Below are positions 37,232 through 46,513 of a DNA stretch of 64,000 nucleotides, in pieces. Where the stretch lies: assembly GCA_011009095.1 (NCBI GenBank), contig VTPC01007174.1, positions 1 through 64,000 of the forward strand, given 5' to 3'. The notes under the pieces are model-generated. The model was not told the DNA's origin. It did not search any database and worked only from the letters and a program-made list of their open reading frames with translations. The position numbers were made by a program, and so were the translations under genes. Each line of letters begins with the position of its first letter. Positions within the stretch are counted from its first letter, which is position 1. This stretch comes from Ignelater luminosus (taxonomy: Eukaryota > Arthropoda > Insecta > Coleoptera > Elateridae).

Positions 37232-39183
37232 GTAACAAAAAAAAGAGCACACTTGTATTGAAAAAGTATTAAGGTTTTTAAGTACAAATTCTAAATGTCC
37301 AAACTAAAAAAAAAACTCTTACAAGAAAAAATCTTGTTCACAAAAAGGTACGATAAAAACTTTTGGATTAGGGCGTAAACCTGTTAGATCATATCGTAAT
37401 CCTCATTGATTTTCCAGCCTTGTACACGAGGATAAGGGTTTGACACACTCTGAGGACCAGTGTAGTCGAGATACACAGCCCAGCACTTCAAACATAACCA
37501 GTTGAGGAACTCCTGACAACTCTATTTATGTCATTATTCAACCCAAGAGAGAATATTTGACTAGGAAAGCTTTAATGGAACTAAAACAAGTATACAGACG
37601 ACAAAAGCACTTCAAAGTTATAAAGGCGAAGTGATCTCTTTTAAATTTAAGAATTAATAAGTAGTTTGGTTTTTCTATTCTCTTTTTTATCAAGTTACTT
37701 TCATTTGAACTTTACAATCATTATCAATAAAAACTTTATAAAGCAAACCAGATTTTTGTTACATAACACGATGGTAATTTTAATTAAATCTTTAATTATT
37801 ATGTTGTAACAAGAATAATATGATGAAGCTCTTACCGGCTTTCTCATTATTTACAAGCACATATTAGATTCTAATCATTGTTTATTTACTTACGTTAGGT
37901 ATTTAATAGGCACGTACGATGTTTAGACAGGACAAGGGTATCTCTTAAAGGATCTTGTTACTCAAATGGAATAGGGATGAGAAGTCCAGAAATATTTGTT
38001 AGGGAAGCCGTATTCAAAGCTTCCCTTCTAAATACTAACCTTAACCTACCCATGTAAGTTGCTTTTGTAGTATATTTGTCTAGTTACCTACATAACATTA
38101 AGCATATGTGAACTAGATGCGTGCCTCTCAAAAGTCATTTAAGAGTTTTTGTTTTTTTTTAGTTGTGTTCCAAATTTAAAAAGTTTACCATTTATCTCCA
38201 AGGCTTTCTAATACAATAATTGGTAGATAGTAAAGTACATTATTGCTCTTTGATAACGCGAAGTTTGTAGTTCTAGATTTTTTTAGTATTTAAAGTTTGA
38301 ATAATTTAAAAACTAAATAACTACAGTGTTTTATAAAGAAAATCTGCTTATGAATTTATTTATGCCATGTGCTCCAGGGCTACTTTATGTATATGAAGTA
38401 TGCCATGTGTATTTTTTTTGCTCATAGTAGGTACTTTAATTTGTTTTTTAACAAATGAAAACTGTAAAAGTAGTTATTTCAGGTTTCCCCTATAAACTCT
38501 CTATTTACTTTTTTAACAAATAACATGGGTATAATGGAAAATAAATATGTCAGAAAAAAACATTGTAAAAAAAGAAACAAGATATACCTAAAACATGGCC
38601 TACACAGACAATTCGTTGACCAAATAGGATTTTTTTTTGATACCATTAATATTATAGTCAACACAGAAATGTGTTGCTTTTATGTGTTTGAAGGGTACAA
38701 AACGTACGTCTTCTTATGAACTGCTAGTTAAAGTCTTTCAGTCGAAATGAAAGTTTTGCTAACAGCAATAAACATCAAATATGCGGTTTAGAATACAACA
38801 AATGTTTACCGTAAACCGTAAACTAAAAACAGCTTCTCTTATATACAAGAATTAATTTTGGTGATGTGTCGTCGCAGGCAGATAGTTATTTTAGGAAAAT
38901 AGTTTCTCTCTAGGCAAATATTATCTGCCTAAGCAAATAGCTTTAAAACATATACTTCTAGTTGAACGCTATTTTCTTGGCCTACCGTTGTTGGACAAAT
39001 TGCATTGAGTTTATTTGAAATTATGTTTAAGGTGTGTATGACAAACTGCTCTTCACATTTAGTAGTGTTAGTTTCCTAAATGAATCTTATTTAACTTTAT
39101 GTACTGGCCATCTTAAACGGATACATTTAAATATATTTTTAAATATTCCGAGAATGTACATTTTACTGAAATTCGGATTATTA
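37232..39183. other. probable 5' intron or intergenic DNA
   Basis: No gene recognised. If the exon at 37117-37229 is real, the stretch directly to its right is the intron after a non-coding first exon. That first exon was not located. Confidence 0.35.
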
Positions 39184-39185
39184 TA

Positions 39186-40079
39186 CGAGGTGTGTGAGAA
39201 AAGTAATGAGACTGGCAACACTGCGGGAGATCTGGCAACGTTGTGTCTACCGGCCTGTGCTAAACCGGTTTGTTTATCGCTTCCACTTCCTCAGTCCGAG
39301 TTACAACTCCGTACAGCTAACACATTATTTTTGACAGCGCCATCAGTGAAGTTGTGTTTTTGTTGTGTGTTACAGAAATGGAGCATCCGAATTTAGAGCA
39401 ACGTTGTACCATAAAGTTTTGTGTTAAACTTGGTGAATCCGCGAGTGTGACTTTTGAAAAGTTGAAACAGGTCTATGGGGAACAGTGCTTATCAAGAGCA
39501 CAAGTTTTCCGCTGGCACAAATCATTTTTGGACGACCGAGATCACGTTGAAAATGAACCTCGCTCAGGGAGACCTTCAACTTCAAAAACTGACGAAAACG
39601 TTGAACGTGTGAGGGCTCTTGTGAGATCAGACCGTCGTTTAACAATAAGGATGATGAGTGAACAGTTAAATTTAAATTCACCGTGCATCAAATTTTGACA
39701 GACATCATGACAATGCTCCGTGTCACACAGCAATTTGCATCAGTGAATTTTTGACCTCAAAACGCATTACTGTTGTTCCTCATCCCCCCTATTCACCTGA
39801 TTTGAGTCCTTGTGACTTTTTCCTTTTCCCGAAATTGAAACATGTCCTAAAACGACGTCATTTTGGAACTCTGGAGAACATTCAAAAGACTGTGACCGAC
39901 CAGTTAAAAGCCATACCAATTGAAGACTTCCAGCGCTGCTACCAAGAGTGGAAACAACGACTCCGCCGGTGTATAGCTGCCCAAGAGAACTACTTTGAAG
40001 GGGATAACATTGTTGTTTGAAAAAAATAAAAACTTTGGTTAGTATGAAATCAGTCTCATTATTTTTGTCACATACCTCG
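39186..40079 (+). mobile_element. mariner element E, internally deleted
   Basis: This 894-bp element lies between TA at 39184-39185 and 40080-40081. Its terminal inverted repeats start CGAGGTGTGTGAGAAAAGTA on the left and CGAGGTATGTGACAAAAATA on the reversed right, with a shared AATGAGACTG. Full mariners are about 1.3 kb, so roughly 400 bp are missing from the middle. It looks like a non-autonomous deletion derivative. Confidence 0.93.
39378..40020 (+). pseudogene. mariner E transposase, catalytic core deleted
   Basis: The N-terminal part starts at ATG 39378 (MEHPNLEQRCTIKFCVKLGE) and includes VFRWHKSFLDDRDHV, NEPRSGRPS and RMMSEQLNLN. A small frame disturbance follows near 39675-39682 (the FTVHQILTD piece is in another frame). 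Then the sequence jumps, at about 39700-39703, straight to HHDNAPCHTA. The region with the first catalytic Asp is gone. The C-terminal part is open to TGA 40018-40020, with PHPPYSPDLSPCDFFLFP (spacing 34 between second and third Asp) and CIAAQENYFEG. It cannot encode an active transposase. Confidence 0.92.
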
Positions 40080-40081
40080 TA

Positions 40082-40596
40082 TTATGGGTTTTTAATTGCC
40101 AATCAATTTCAGTGGCAATCAAATCATTGGTGTATTTAATCCAAAAGTTAGATTTACAAATTAAAAAAAGAAAACAATGACTCGTTTTTTGTACCTGAAT
40201 TTATAAAATAAATTCAGTTAACTTACATAGACACCAAGTAGCTTTGAGTTGGAAAATTGGGGAAGGGTGGAACGCCTAAAACGCATTTAGATAAATGCTA
40301 TTTACCTCATGCAACAGTATTTACCAGATCATTTAGCAAATAATATCTTTGTCGTGGTCAAGGGTATTTTTGTATTTATTTCCTATTTCCATAGTTTAAA
40401 ATTCTTTCTGTATATTTTATTTGCTTAAAATTTCGCTTGTTTGACAGGACGCGACGGATGTAGGTGCCTAGCCATCACCCGTATCGGCTGAGTTTGTTCT
40501 CATAGGAAAGTCATCCTAATTTTCTTTCATTCATCAAAACTAATTAAACTTCTATATTTTATTTCGTTCTTAACATTAAATTAATTTTGTTGTTGT
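40082..40596. other. no recognised gene
   Basis: AT-rich DNA between two mobile elements. A GC-richer patch at 40445-40500 shows no coding similarity that I recognise. Confidence 0.4.
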
Positions 40597-40662
40597 TCAA
40601 CATTCTATGTTCTCAGATTTCAATTCCTCTTTTAGTTTGTCGTTTGTTTTTATATTACTGAC
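40597..40662 (-). other. possible distal part of interrupted Lys/Glu-rich frame
   Basis: On the minus strand this flank of the 40.7-kb transposon reads SNIKTNDKLKEELKSENIEC and then a stop at 40597-40599. It resembles in composition the remnant on the other side of the transposon (44199-44616), which suggests one target sequence split by the insertion. An alternative frame of the other flank stops right after the junction, so continuity is not proven. Confidence 0.25.
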
Positions 40663-40678
40663 AATTGAAGACGCAAGT

Positions 40679-40939
40679 GGATAAAGGATTCATGTAACAT
40701 CTTTTTAAAAATTGAGATTTTTTGGTGAATAAAGGTTTTATGTACCCAAAAATTTTTTGGGATCAGTTTCGTAGTTCTATTGTATAAAATTAAAAAGTTA
40801 CGGGATGATAAAGGATCTATGTTAATCTAATTTTAATAAAACTTAATGGATAAAAGATTTATGTACGCTTGATTTCTGATCATAGATCTTTTATTCACTA
40901 ACATTTCAAATTATTGCTACACGAATCCTTTATTCATTG
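40679..40939 (+). repeat. subterminal repeat cluster of the 40.7-kb transposon
   Basis: At least six copies of a motif close to GATAAAGGATTCATGTAAC lie inside the left end. Direct copies are at 40679 (within the terminal repeat), 40726, 40806 and 40849; inverted copies are at about 40880-40898 and 40921-40939. Similar sequences near the right end are at 43973-43991, inverted at 43918-43936, and in the right terminal repeat. Subterminal arrays of this kind commonly act as transposase-binding sites; that role is inferred. Confidence 0.7.
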
Positions 40940-41102
40940 TAAATTAGTTAGAAACCTGTAAAAATATTAACAAAATGAACATAGCACCACACTGTTAGGT
41001 TAGAAATGTATCAGTACTGATGGTTTTGTGCTCTACATTTTTATAGTTTTTACGCGATAGAAGACTTAAATGTGTGCAGTGCAAGTACAAAATAGTGCCA
41101 AT

Positions 41103-43891
41103 ATGTCGGCAAGAAGCATGCTAATTGTAAAACTTGCAAAAGAACAGACTAATAAGTATAAAAGTTATAGCTGCTTTTATTTAAAATATTTATAACCTAA
41201 AAAATATTATTGTGTTTTATTCACGTTTAAGTTTTGCGGTGGTTTTTCACTGTTTAGCACAAAAAGCAAAATGATAAATTTATCTTAAACTTGCAAACAA
41301 GTATTTTCTTTTAACAGTGCCTTTCTTTCGTTTTTAGGTCCCAATAGTTCAAATGACAGCAGGAGCCCAGCCAAGAGTGACAATAATAATTCGCTAGAAA
41401 GGTTTATTAGCAAAGTTAATACTACCCCTGTAAAACAAAGTTCCTATGGTAAGCTGCGATAGTTGAAATGAAAACTTGATGAGGTACATATTTTGTTATT
41501 GTTGTTTTAGACGGCTCAGATGAGACTTCTGACAATACTGATTCTGATTATGCAGAGCAATTAAAATCTAGAAAAAGACCCCTATCTCTAAAGTCAAATA
41601 TTCTAGGGGCTAGTGTATCAAATAAAAAGAAAATAAATAATGACCTGGAAAACTTGGAAGACCAGGTAGCTTTACAAACGCCGGGAAATAATGAAAAAGA
41701 AAGTATGATAATAAGCAAAAAGGATAATACAATTAATCCTGTAAAACAGGCAGATTTAGGTAAGATTTGCTGGTCCAATTGAAAACTTGAAGAGGTTTTT
41801 ATTTTGTTTCCTTTTAGATTGGTCTGACAACGGTTCTTCAGATGATTATGTACAAGATACTTCAGATGAGACTTCTGACGACAGCGACTTGGACTATTCA
41901 AAGGAACTAAAATCCAGAAAAGGATTCCTATCAACAAAGTCAAGAAAGATCATTCATAATGACGTTGAAAACATCGAAGACCAGATAAAGACTTTAAAAA
42001 CGCTGGAAAATAAAGAAAAAGGAAGTAAAATAATCGATAGTGAAGATGTAAATAAACTGATTACTAAAAATAATAATGCATTGATCGAAAAAGTTCAAAT
42101 GAAGATATTCTAGCTGGCTAAAAAAACATCTAGGAAGCGACAAAAGAACTTAGACAACTGGAAAAGATACAAAGCAGCAAAGACTAGACAAAAAAGAGAA
42201 AGCTATATTAACCAAAAAGGAAAGCTAGTTCCGTCAAAAAAAGTTGAACTAGGTGTCTTATGCCAAAAAGAAAAATGCACTCTCAACTGCAACGAAAATT
42301 TTGACGAAGAAGCAAGAACAACAATATTTAAAAGATTTTACCAGCTAGATCAAACCTTAAAAAATGCACTTCTCTTTAAAAACATTTTCATTCAACCTGT
42401 CCAACGTTATCGAATAAACATTAAAAAACCAAAATCATTCTTGTTTCAGTATACAGTTACATACAATCAAAAAGTTTTGAAAGTTTGTAAAACTGCAATA
42501 TGTTCACTCTACCAAATTACCTTCAAAACAATTCAGCTCATTCAGAATAAACTTAAAAGTGGTTTATCGGCACCATCCCCTGATAAGCGAGGTGTTCACC
42601 AGAACAGGCCACACAAAATTCCAAATGAAGTGATAAACTGTGTTGTCACTCACATTGAAAAGTTTCCTGCAGACCAGTCTCATTATTCGAGGAATAGAGA
42701 TTTAAACAAAAAGTACTTATCACCTTTTCTAAACTTAACAAAAATGTACCATTTATGTATTGATTGGTGCAAGGAGCAAAACCTTCCAGAAAAGTACTTT
42801 ATAAAAAAATGTAGTTACAACAATATTTTTTCAACCCGTTTTAATCTGTCCTTCGGGCAACCTAAAAGCGATACCTGCAGTACTTGTGATGCTGGTTTAG
42901 ATGATATTGAGCATAAAGAGAACTACAAGTATGCATTTGAACAACAAAGAAGAGATTGAAACTTTGTTCAAACAAACGATAATACAGCTTATCTCACAAT
43001 GGATTTACAACAGACATTGCCTTTGCCAAAATTGTCTACGTCCAAAGGGTTCTATTTGAGGCAACTCTGATTGTATAACTTCGGTATACACACAGTATCA
43101 AAATCTGGGGATCAAGCATTTTTTTTTACATGGACGGAAAACATTGCTACCAAAGGTAGCTTAGAGATAGGTAGTTGCCTTCATACATTTATTCAGCTAT
43201 TTAGTGCTGCTAGACAAAACAGTATTAAACATCTCATCATATGGTTAAATTCCTGCAGTGGACAAAACAAGAACTTTAATCTGATCACACTTTATCAGTA
43301 TTTCATTTTTAAAGGATATTTGCAAACTATGGATCATAAATTTCCAGAAGTAGGCCATTCATATATGGACTCGGATAGAGACTTTGGTCGTATTGAAAAA
43401 GTATTACGAAAGTATGAAAATATTTATACCCCTGAAACGTACAGAACAATCATAAAATCTGCTAGTGTCAAAAACTCGGTAGTATTTAACATGAAACATC
43501 ATTTTAAGAATATTGACGAGATATCCAAAAAACTTCATTTGATTAACAGAAAAAAAAAGTATTCTACATGAACCAGTGCCTTTTCGAGATGGTATCAAAT
43601 GGGTCCGTGTTACTGAACGGATCATATTCGTACAAAAATACTTTAGATGAACAAACACCTTTTTTACAGGTAAATATTTTGAAATCTGGATGCCAAAAAG
43701 TTGCATCAGAGAATTACACTCTAGCCCATATTAAAGGAAAGAAAAATAAGATATCTGATGAAAAGCTTTCCAATTTACAAGATCAAATAGTCTACGTTGA
43801 CGAGGAGTTCAAATATTTTTATGAAAACATTATTTCCGAAAATAAAAACGTTCAACCAAAAACCGGAAAAACTACAAGGAAGACTAAATAA
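41103..43891 (+). pseudogene. spliced GQNKN-type transposase, broken
   Basis: Three exons can be read: 41338-41448, 41511-41759 and 41818 onward. A possible first ATG is at 41103 (MSARSMLIVKLAKEQTN), but its apparent donor is out of phase with the next exon. The N-terminal half is acidic and charged. The last exon encodes LGVLCQKEKCTLNCNENF, KRGVHQNRPHKIPNE, CSTCDAGLDDIEHKE, MDLQQTLPLPKLSTS (putative first D), WLNSCSGQNKN and GHSYMDSDRDFG (putative acidic site). One frame runs from 41818 to 43558 with only three stops: TAG 42111-42113, TGA 42957-42959 and TGA 43068-43070 (probably an old Trp). After about 43559 at least two frameshifts lead into the C-terminal part ending at TAA 43889-43891. 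The family normally has D before the Cys of CSGQN; here it is Asn. Confidence 0.75.
41338..41817 (+). repeat. tandem exon-intron duplication in transposase gene
   Basis: Consecutive exons are homologous. Exon ends read NTTPVKQSSY (ending 41448) and NTINPVKQADL (ending 41759). Exon starts read DGSDETSDNTDSDYAEQLKSR (41511) and, in the following exon, SDETSDDSDLDYSKELKSR (41860s). Both introns (41449-41510, 62 nt; 41760-41817, 58 nt) share GAAAACTTGA followed by GAGGT and a TTTTGTT tract. All junctions are phase 1, so exon copies can be added or lost without shifting the frame. Confidence 0.8.
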
Positions 43892-44198
43892 AGCCCAAAA
43901 TAATTTATAAAAACGAGACATAAATCCTTATTTCATTTATTGTCAATTCTAATATGTTTAATTTTCTTAGTTGATAAAGGACATATGTGACTTTTTTTTT
44001 ACTTCTGTTCCAAAGTTGGTTTTGATTTTCTTTTTCTCATATGTTACTAAAATTCTATAATAAAAGTCTATTAAACCCCATTTAATTTGTGTTATTTTTT
44101 TGTAACACAAAAAAGTACTGTTTAAAAAACTTTAGAGGCTGTTTTCTCAAAATAAACTATTTGTGACATGAATCCTTCATTCACTTGCGTCTTCAATT

Positions 44199-44616
44199 AT
44201 TGATGGCTGTTTTTTTATTTTTGCAGGGTGTTTCTGCTTTTAATTTTGGTTTTAGTTTTGGCTTTCCTTTAGACCGTCTTTCACAGGCGATTCCGTGGTT
44301 TTTTGTTTTTTAATTTTTTTTATTTTTCTGCATGAATTTCCTTCGCTGCAACTTTTTCTTCTTCGTTCAAACTTTCTGGACTATAAGACTCTTTAGACTG
44401 AAATGTTGCGACTGTTTTCTTCAATTTCCGGTTTTCTTTTAATATTTCTTGATTCTGGGCTTTTAACGTATCAAATTCCCTTAATACATTGCCTGCATAT
44501 TTATTTTGCTGCTTGATGACATTTTCTGTTTTTCATGCATAGGTTTTTGGTTTCATATTAGTGGGTCACCACTCATCAGGTGCAGTCGCACTTTTCACTC
44601 TGTAAACATTTGACAT
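44199..44616 (-). pseudogene. Lys/Glu-rich, coiled-coil-like remnant
   Basis: A minus-strand frame starts at ATG 44616 (MSNVYRVKSATAPDEW) and has TGA codons soon after. It continues with a heptad-like, charged stretch that includes NKYAGNVLREFDTLKAQNQ and ENRKLKKTVATF, ending at TAA near 44335. Further downstream, toward the transposon end at 44198, Lys-rich frames continue (KGKPKLKPKLKAETPC). I do not recognise the protein. It appears to be an older coding remnant into which the 3.5-kb transposon inserted, and it could itself be part of another mobile element. Confidence 0.35.
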
Positions 44617-44819
44617 TTTAGCGGAGCGCGGATAAACACTACCTTGCCGTCATTATAAAATCAACCAACGTCAAATTGTTTCTTAATATGACATATCAAA
44701 CAATTTTATTTTTTTAATTTCTGTAATGAGGTACATAAATACTAGTTGTTGTGTCATTACTGCTGTTATTTTTACAGTTATGCACTGCAAAACTATGGTG
44801 TGGTAGAATAGAGCGATAT

Positions 44820-45470
44820 GTATTTTGTTTATGAACGGACAAATGAAAACAATATAAAGCTTCTCGGCGGTATTAGAAAGTTTATCTCAATCTCAGAATT
44901 TCTTCCAGGAAAATCCTTTAGCAGATACATCAACGTCTATGTGAAAATGGTTCTTTAAAACGAGATAAAAGAAATTGTGGCAAGTGCAGGTGTTTACAAT
45001 TAACAAACAGAAAATAAAATCGAAAATGGTCCCATAACTTCGGTTAAAAGGATAAGAGGCTGAATTCACTAGAAATTGTGAATTTATACTTACCGTTGAT
45101 GAGATGAAAATAATCGTTGCCCAATTTTTAGAGACCGGCTTTTAAGGTCAATTTTTATATCAAACAGATAAAATGAACAAAGTCTGATGGTTCGTGGCTT
45201 CAATGGGAAGCAGTACTAGAATTTTCTGAACGATCTGTCCAATTTGTTGCAAAATATTCTTCTAGCAGGACATTAAATGCTGTAGTTTCTTTACGATATG
45301 GTGCTTTTCCACATTTCAGGATCACTGTCTACAAACATAAACCGGAATCTTCAAGGCCGGTGGATAAGTTGGGACGGTCCAATAACTTGGCCAACTCGCT
45401 TACTTCACTTAACCCCTCTTGATGTTTATGTATAGGGTCACTTGAAAGGGGTACATCCAAGTCAAATCAA
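44820..45470 (+). pseudogene. decayed IS630/Tc1/mariner-superfamily relic
   Basis: Plus-strand pieces include ISEFLPGKSF and a CENGSLKRDK-like part (about 44890-44990). Near the 3' end, at 45359-45470, it reads RWISWDGPITWPTRSLHLTP followed by LDVYV and a stop before GHLKGV. The last part corresponds to the common RWIGRxGPxxWPPRSPDLTPLDFFLWGxxK ending of this superfamily, and the Asp of LDVYV would be the third catalytic residue. The first and second catalytic motifs cannot be recognised. It is only a fragment. Confidence 0.55.
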
Positions 45471-45524
45471 CATGGGTATGAACCATGATGCCATGTAATA
45501 AAGCATATTTAGTATCCTTAATTT

Positions 45525-46513
45525 GTTTATGAATGAATGTACGTATAGAAAGTATATAAAAGTATTTAGAGTTTTTACTCACACCGTTTATTTTCTACAA
45601 ACGTTTGAAGATGACGGAAATTGTTAATTTTTGTCTAACCTTTAATCACAAAATCCTTTATAACTCCGCAACTTCTTATCAGAGCTCAACAAGAGTTGGT
45701 TTTAAAGCTTTCATATGAGGTGCCACTAATACGGATTCTTTTCAAAAGTCGTTATTTTTAGAAACTCTTAAAAACCATTTCTAATTTTCCCAAGTATTAC
45801 GTACGTTAAAGCAGGATGTTTCCTAAGTACTATTTCAAAATTTCATGATGTAGCAGAAATGGGAACATGTTTATGTATATTTTTAAACTGAACGCTGTTA
45901 GTGGGGTAAACTCCATCTTGAACGCTAAAAACAACTCATATAATGTTTAAGTGAAAATGCATATGGTTAGTCGATCACATGAAAATGATTATAATAAATG
46001 TAATAAAGCAATTAATAATTACTTATCGTAGTGCTTCGTTAGGACGTAAGCATTTGATGAAGTTCACTTGTATGTTGCTATATAAACACCTCTTAATTTC
46101 TATTAACCCTGTTTACAAAGTTAAGTGTATCAAGCACTACATATTTTGTGACACTTCACTCCTTATTTAATCTTTGTCCAAAAAGATATATCAATTTATT
46201 TGTGGTTCTTTCCAGGTCGTCGCAAGAACTTGTAATGATGTAAATAAATTGACAGATTTCACAGAGAAACTAAATAATGAAATTTATACGAGCTGCACTT
46301 CACATGAAAGCTTTTTTCAAGAGCTTTGTGATGAAACCTTGTTGAGCTCTCTATGATAAACCGTTGCGGGGTTATAAAGAATTTTGTGATTGAAAATTAG
46401 AAAAAAATGTCCAATTTCCGCTATTTTTAAACGCTTCTTGTAGAAACTAAACGGTGTGAGTAAAAAATCTAAACACTTCGATTTTTAATACTTTCTATAA
46501 GTACATTTATTTA
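45525..46513. repeat. diverged inverted repeat, ~200-bp arms
   Basis: The left arm (about 45525-45725) and right arm (about 46305-46513) are inverted copies. Shared blocks include TATAGAAAGTAT, ACTCACACCGTTTA, TTTCTACAA, ATCACAAAAT, TTTATAAC-CCGCAAC, GAGCTCAACAAG and AAAGCTTTCAT. The interior has no recognised gene. This could be a long-arm fold-back or MITE-type element; no target-site duplication was found. Confidence 0.6.

Larger units (their letters stand above)
40667..44194 (+). mobile_element. GQNKN-type DNA transposon, AATT-flanked
   Basis: This 3,528-bp element has terminal inverted repeats starting GAAGACGCAAGTG, with 30 of 33 outer bases matching. AATT stands directly outside each end (40663-40666 and 44195-44198). 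AATT is a palindrome, so it may be a 4-bp target duplication or part of the repeat. A single plus-strand transposase gene with small introns fills the element, and subterminal direct and inverted repeats lie at both sides. From memory, the protein type occurs in many uncharacterised arthropod and cnidarian proteins (DUF7869-like). A 4-bp target site would suit the Sola superfamily, but I cannot confirm that placement. Confidence 0.85.

Noticed and set aside
41548..41943. Minus-strand 131-codon frame with hydrophobic stretches
   Set aside because: It is antisense to the acidic exons and introns of the GQNKN transposase, so the hydrophobicity is a by-product of the acidic codons.
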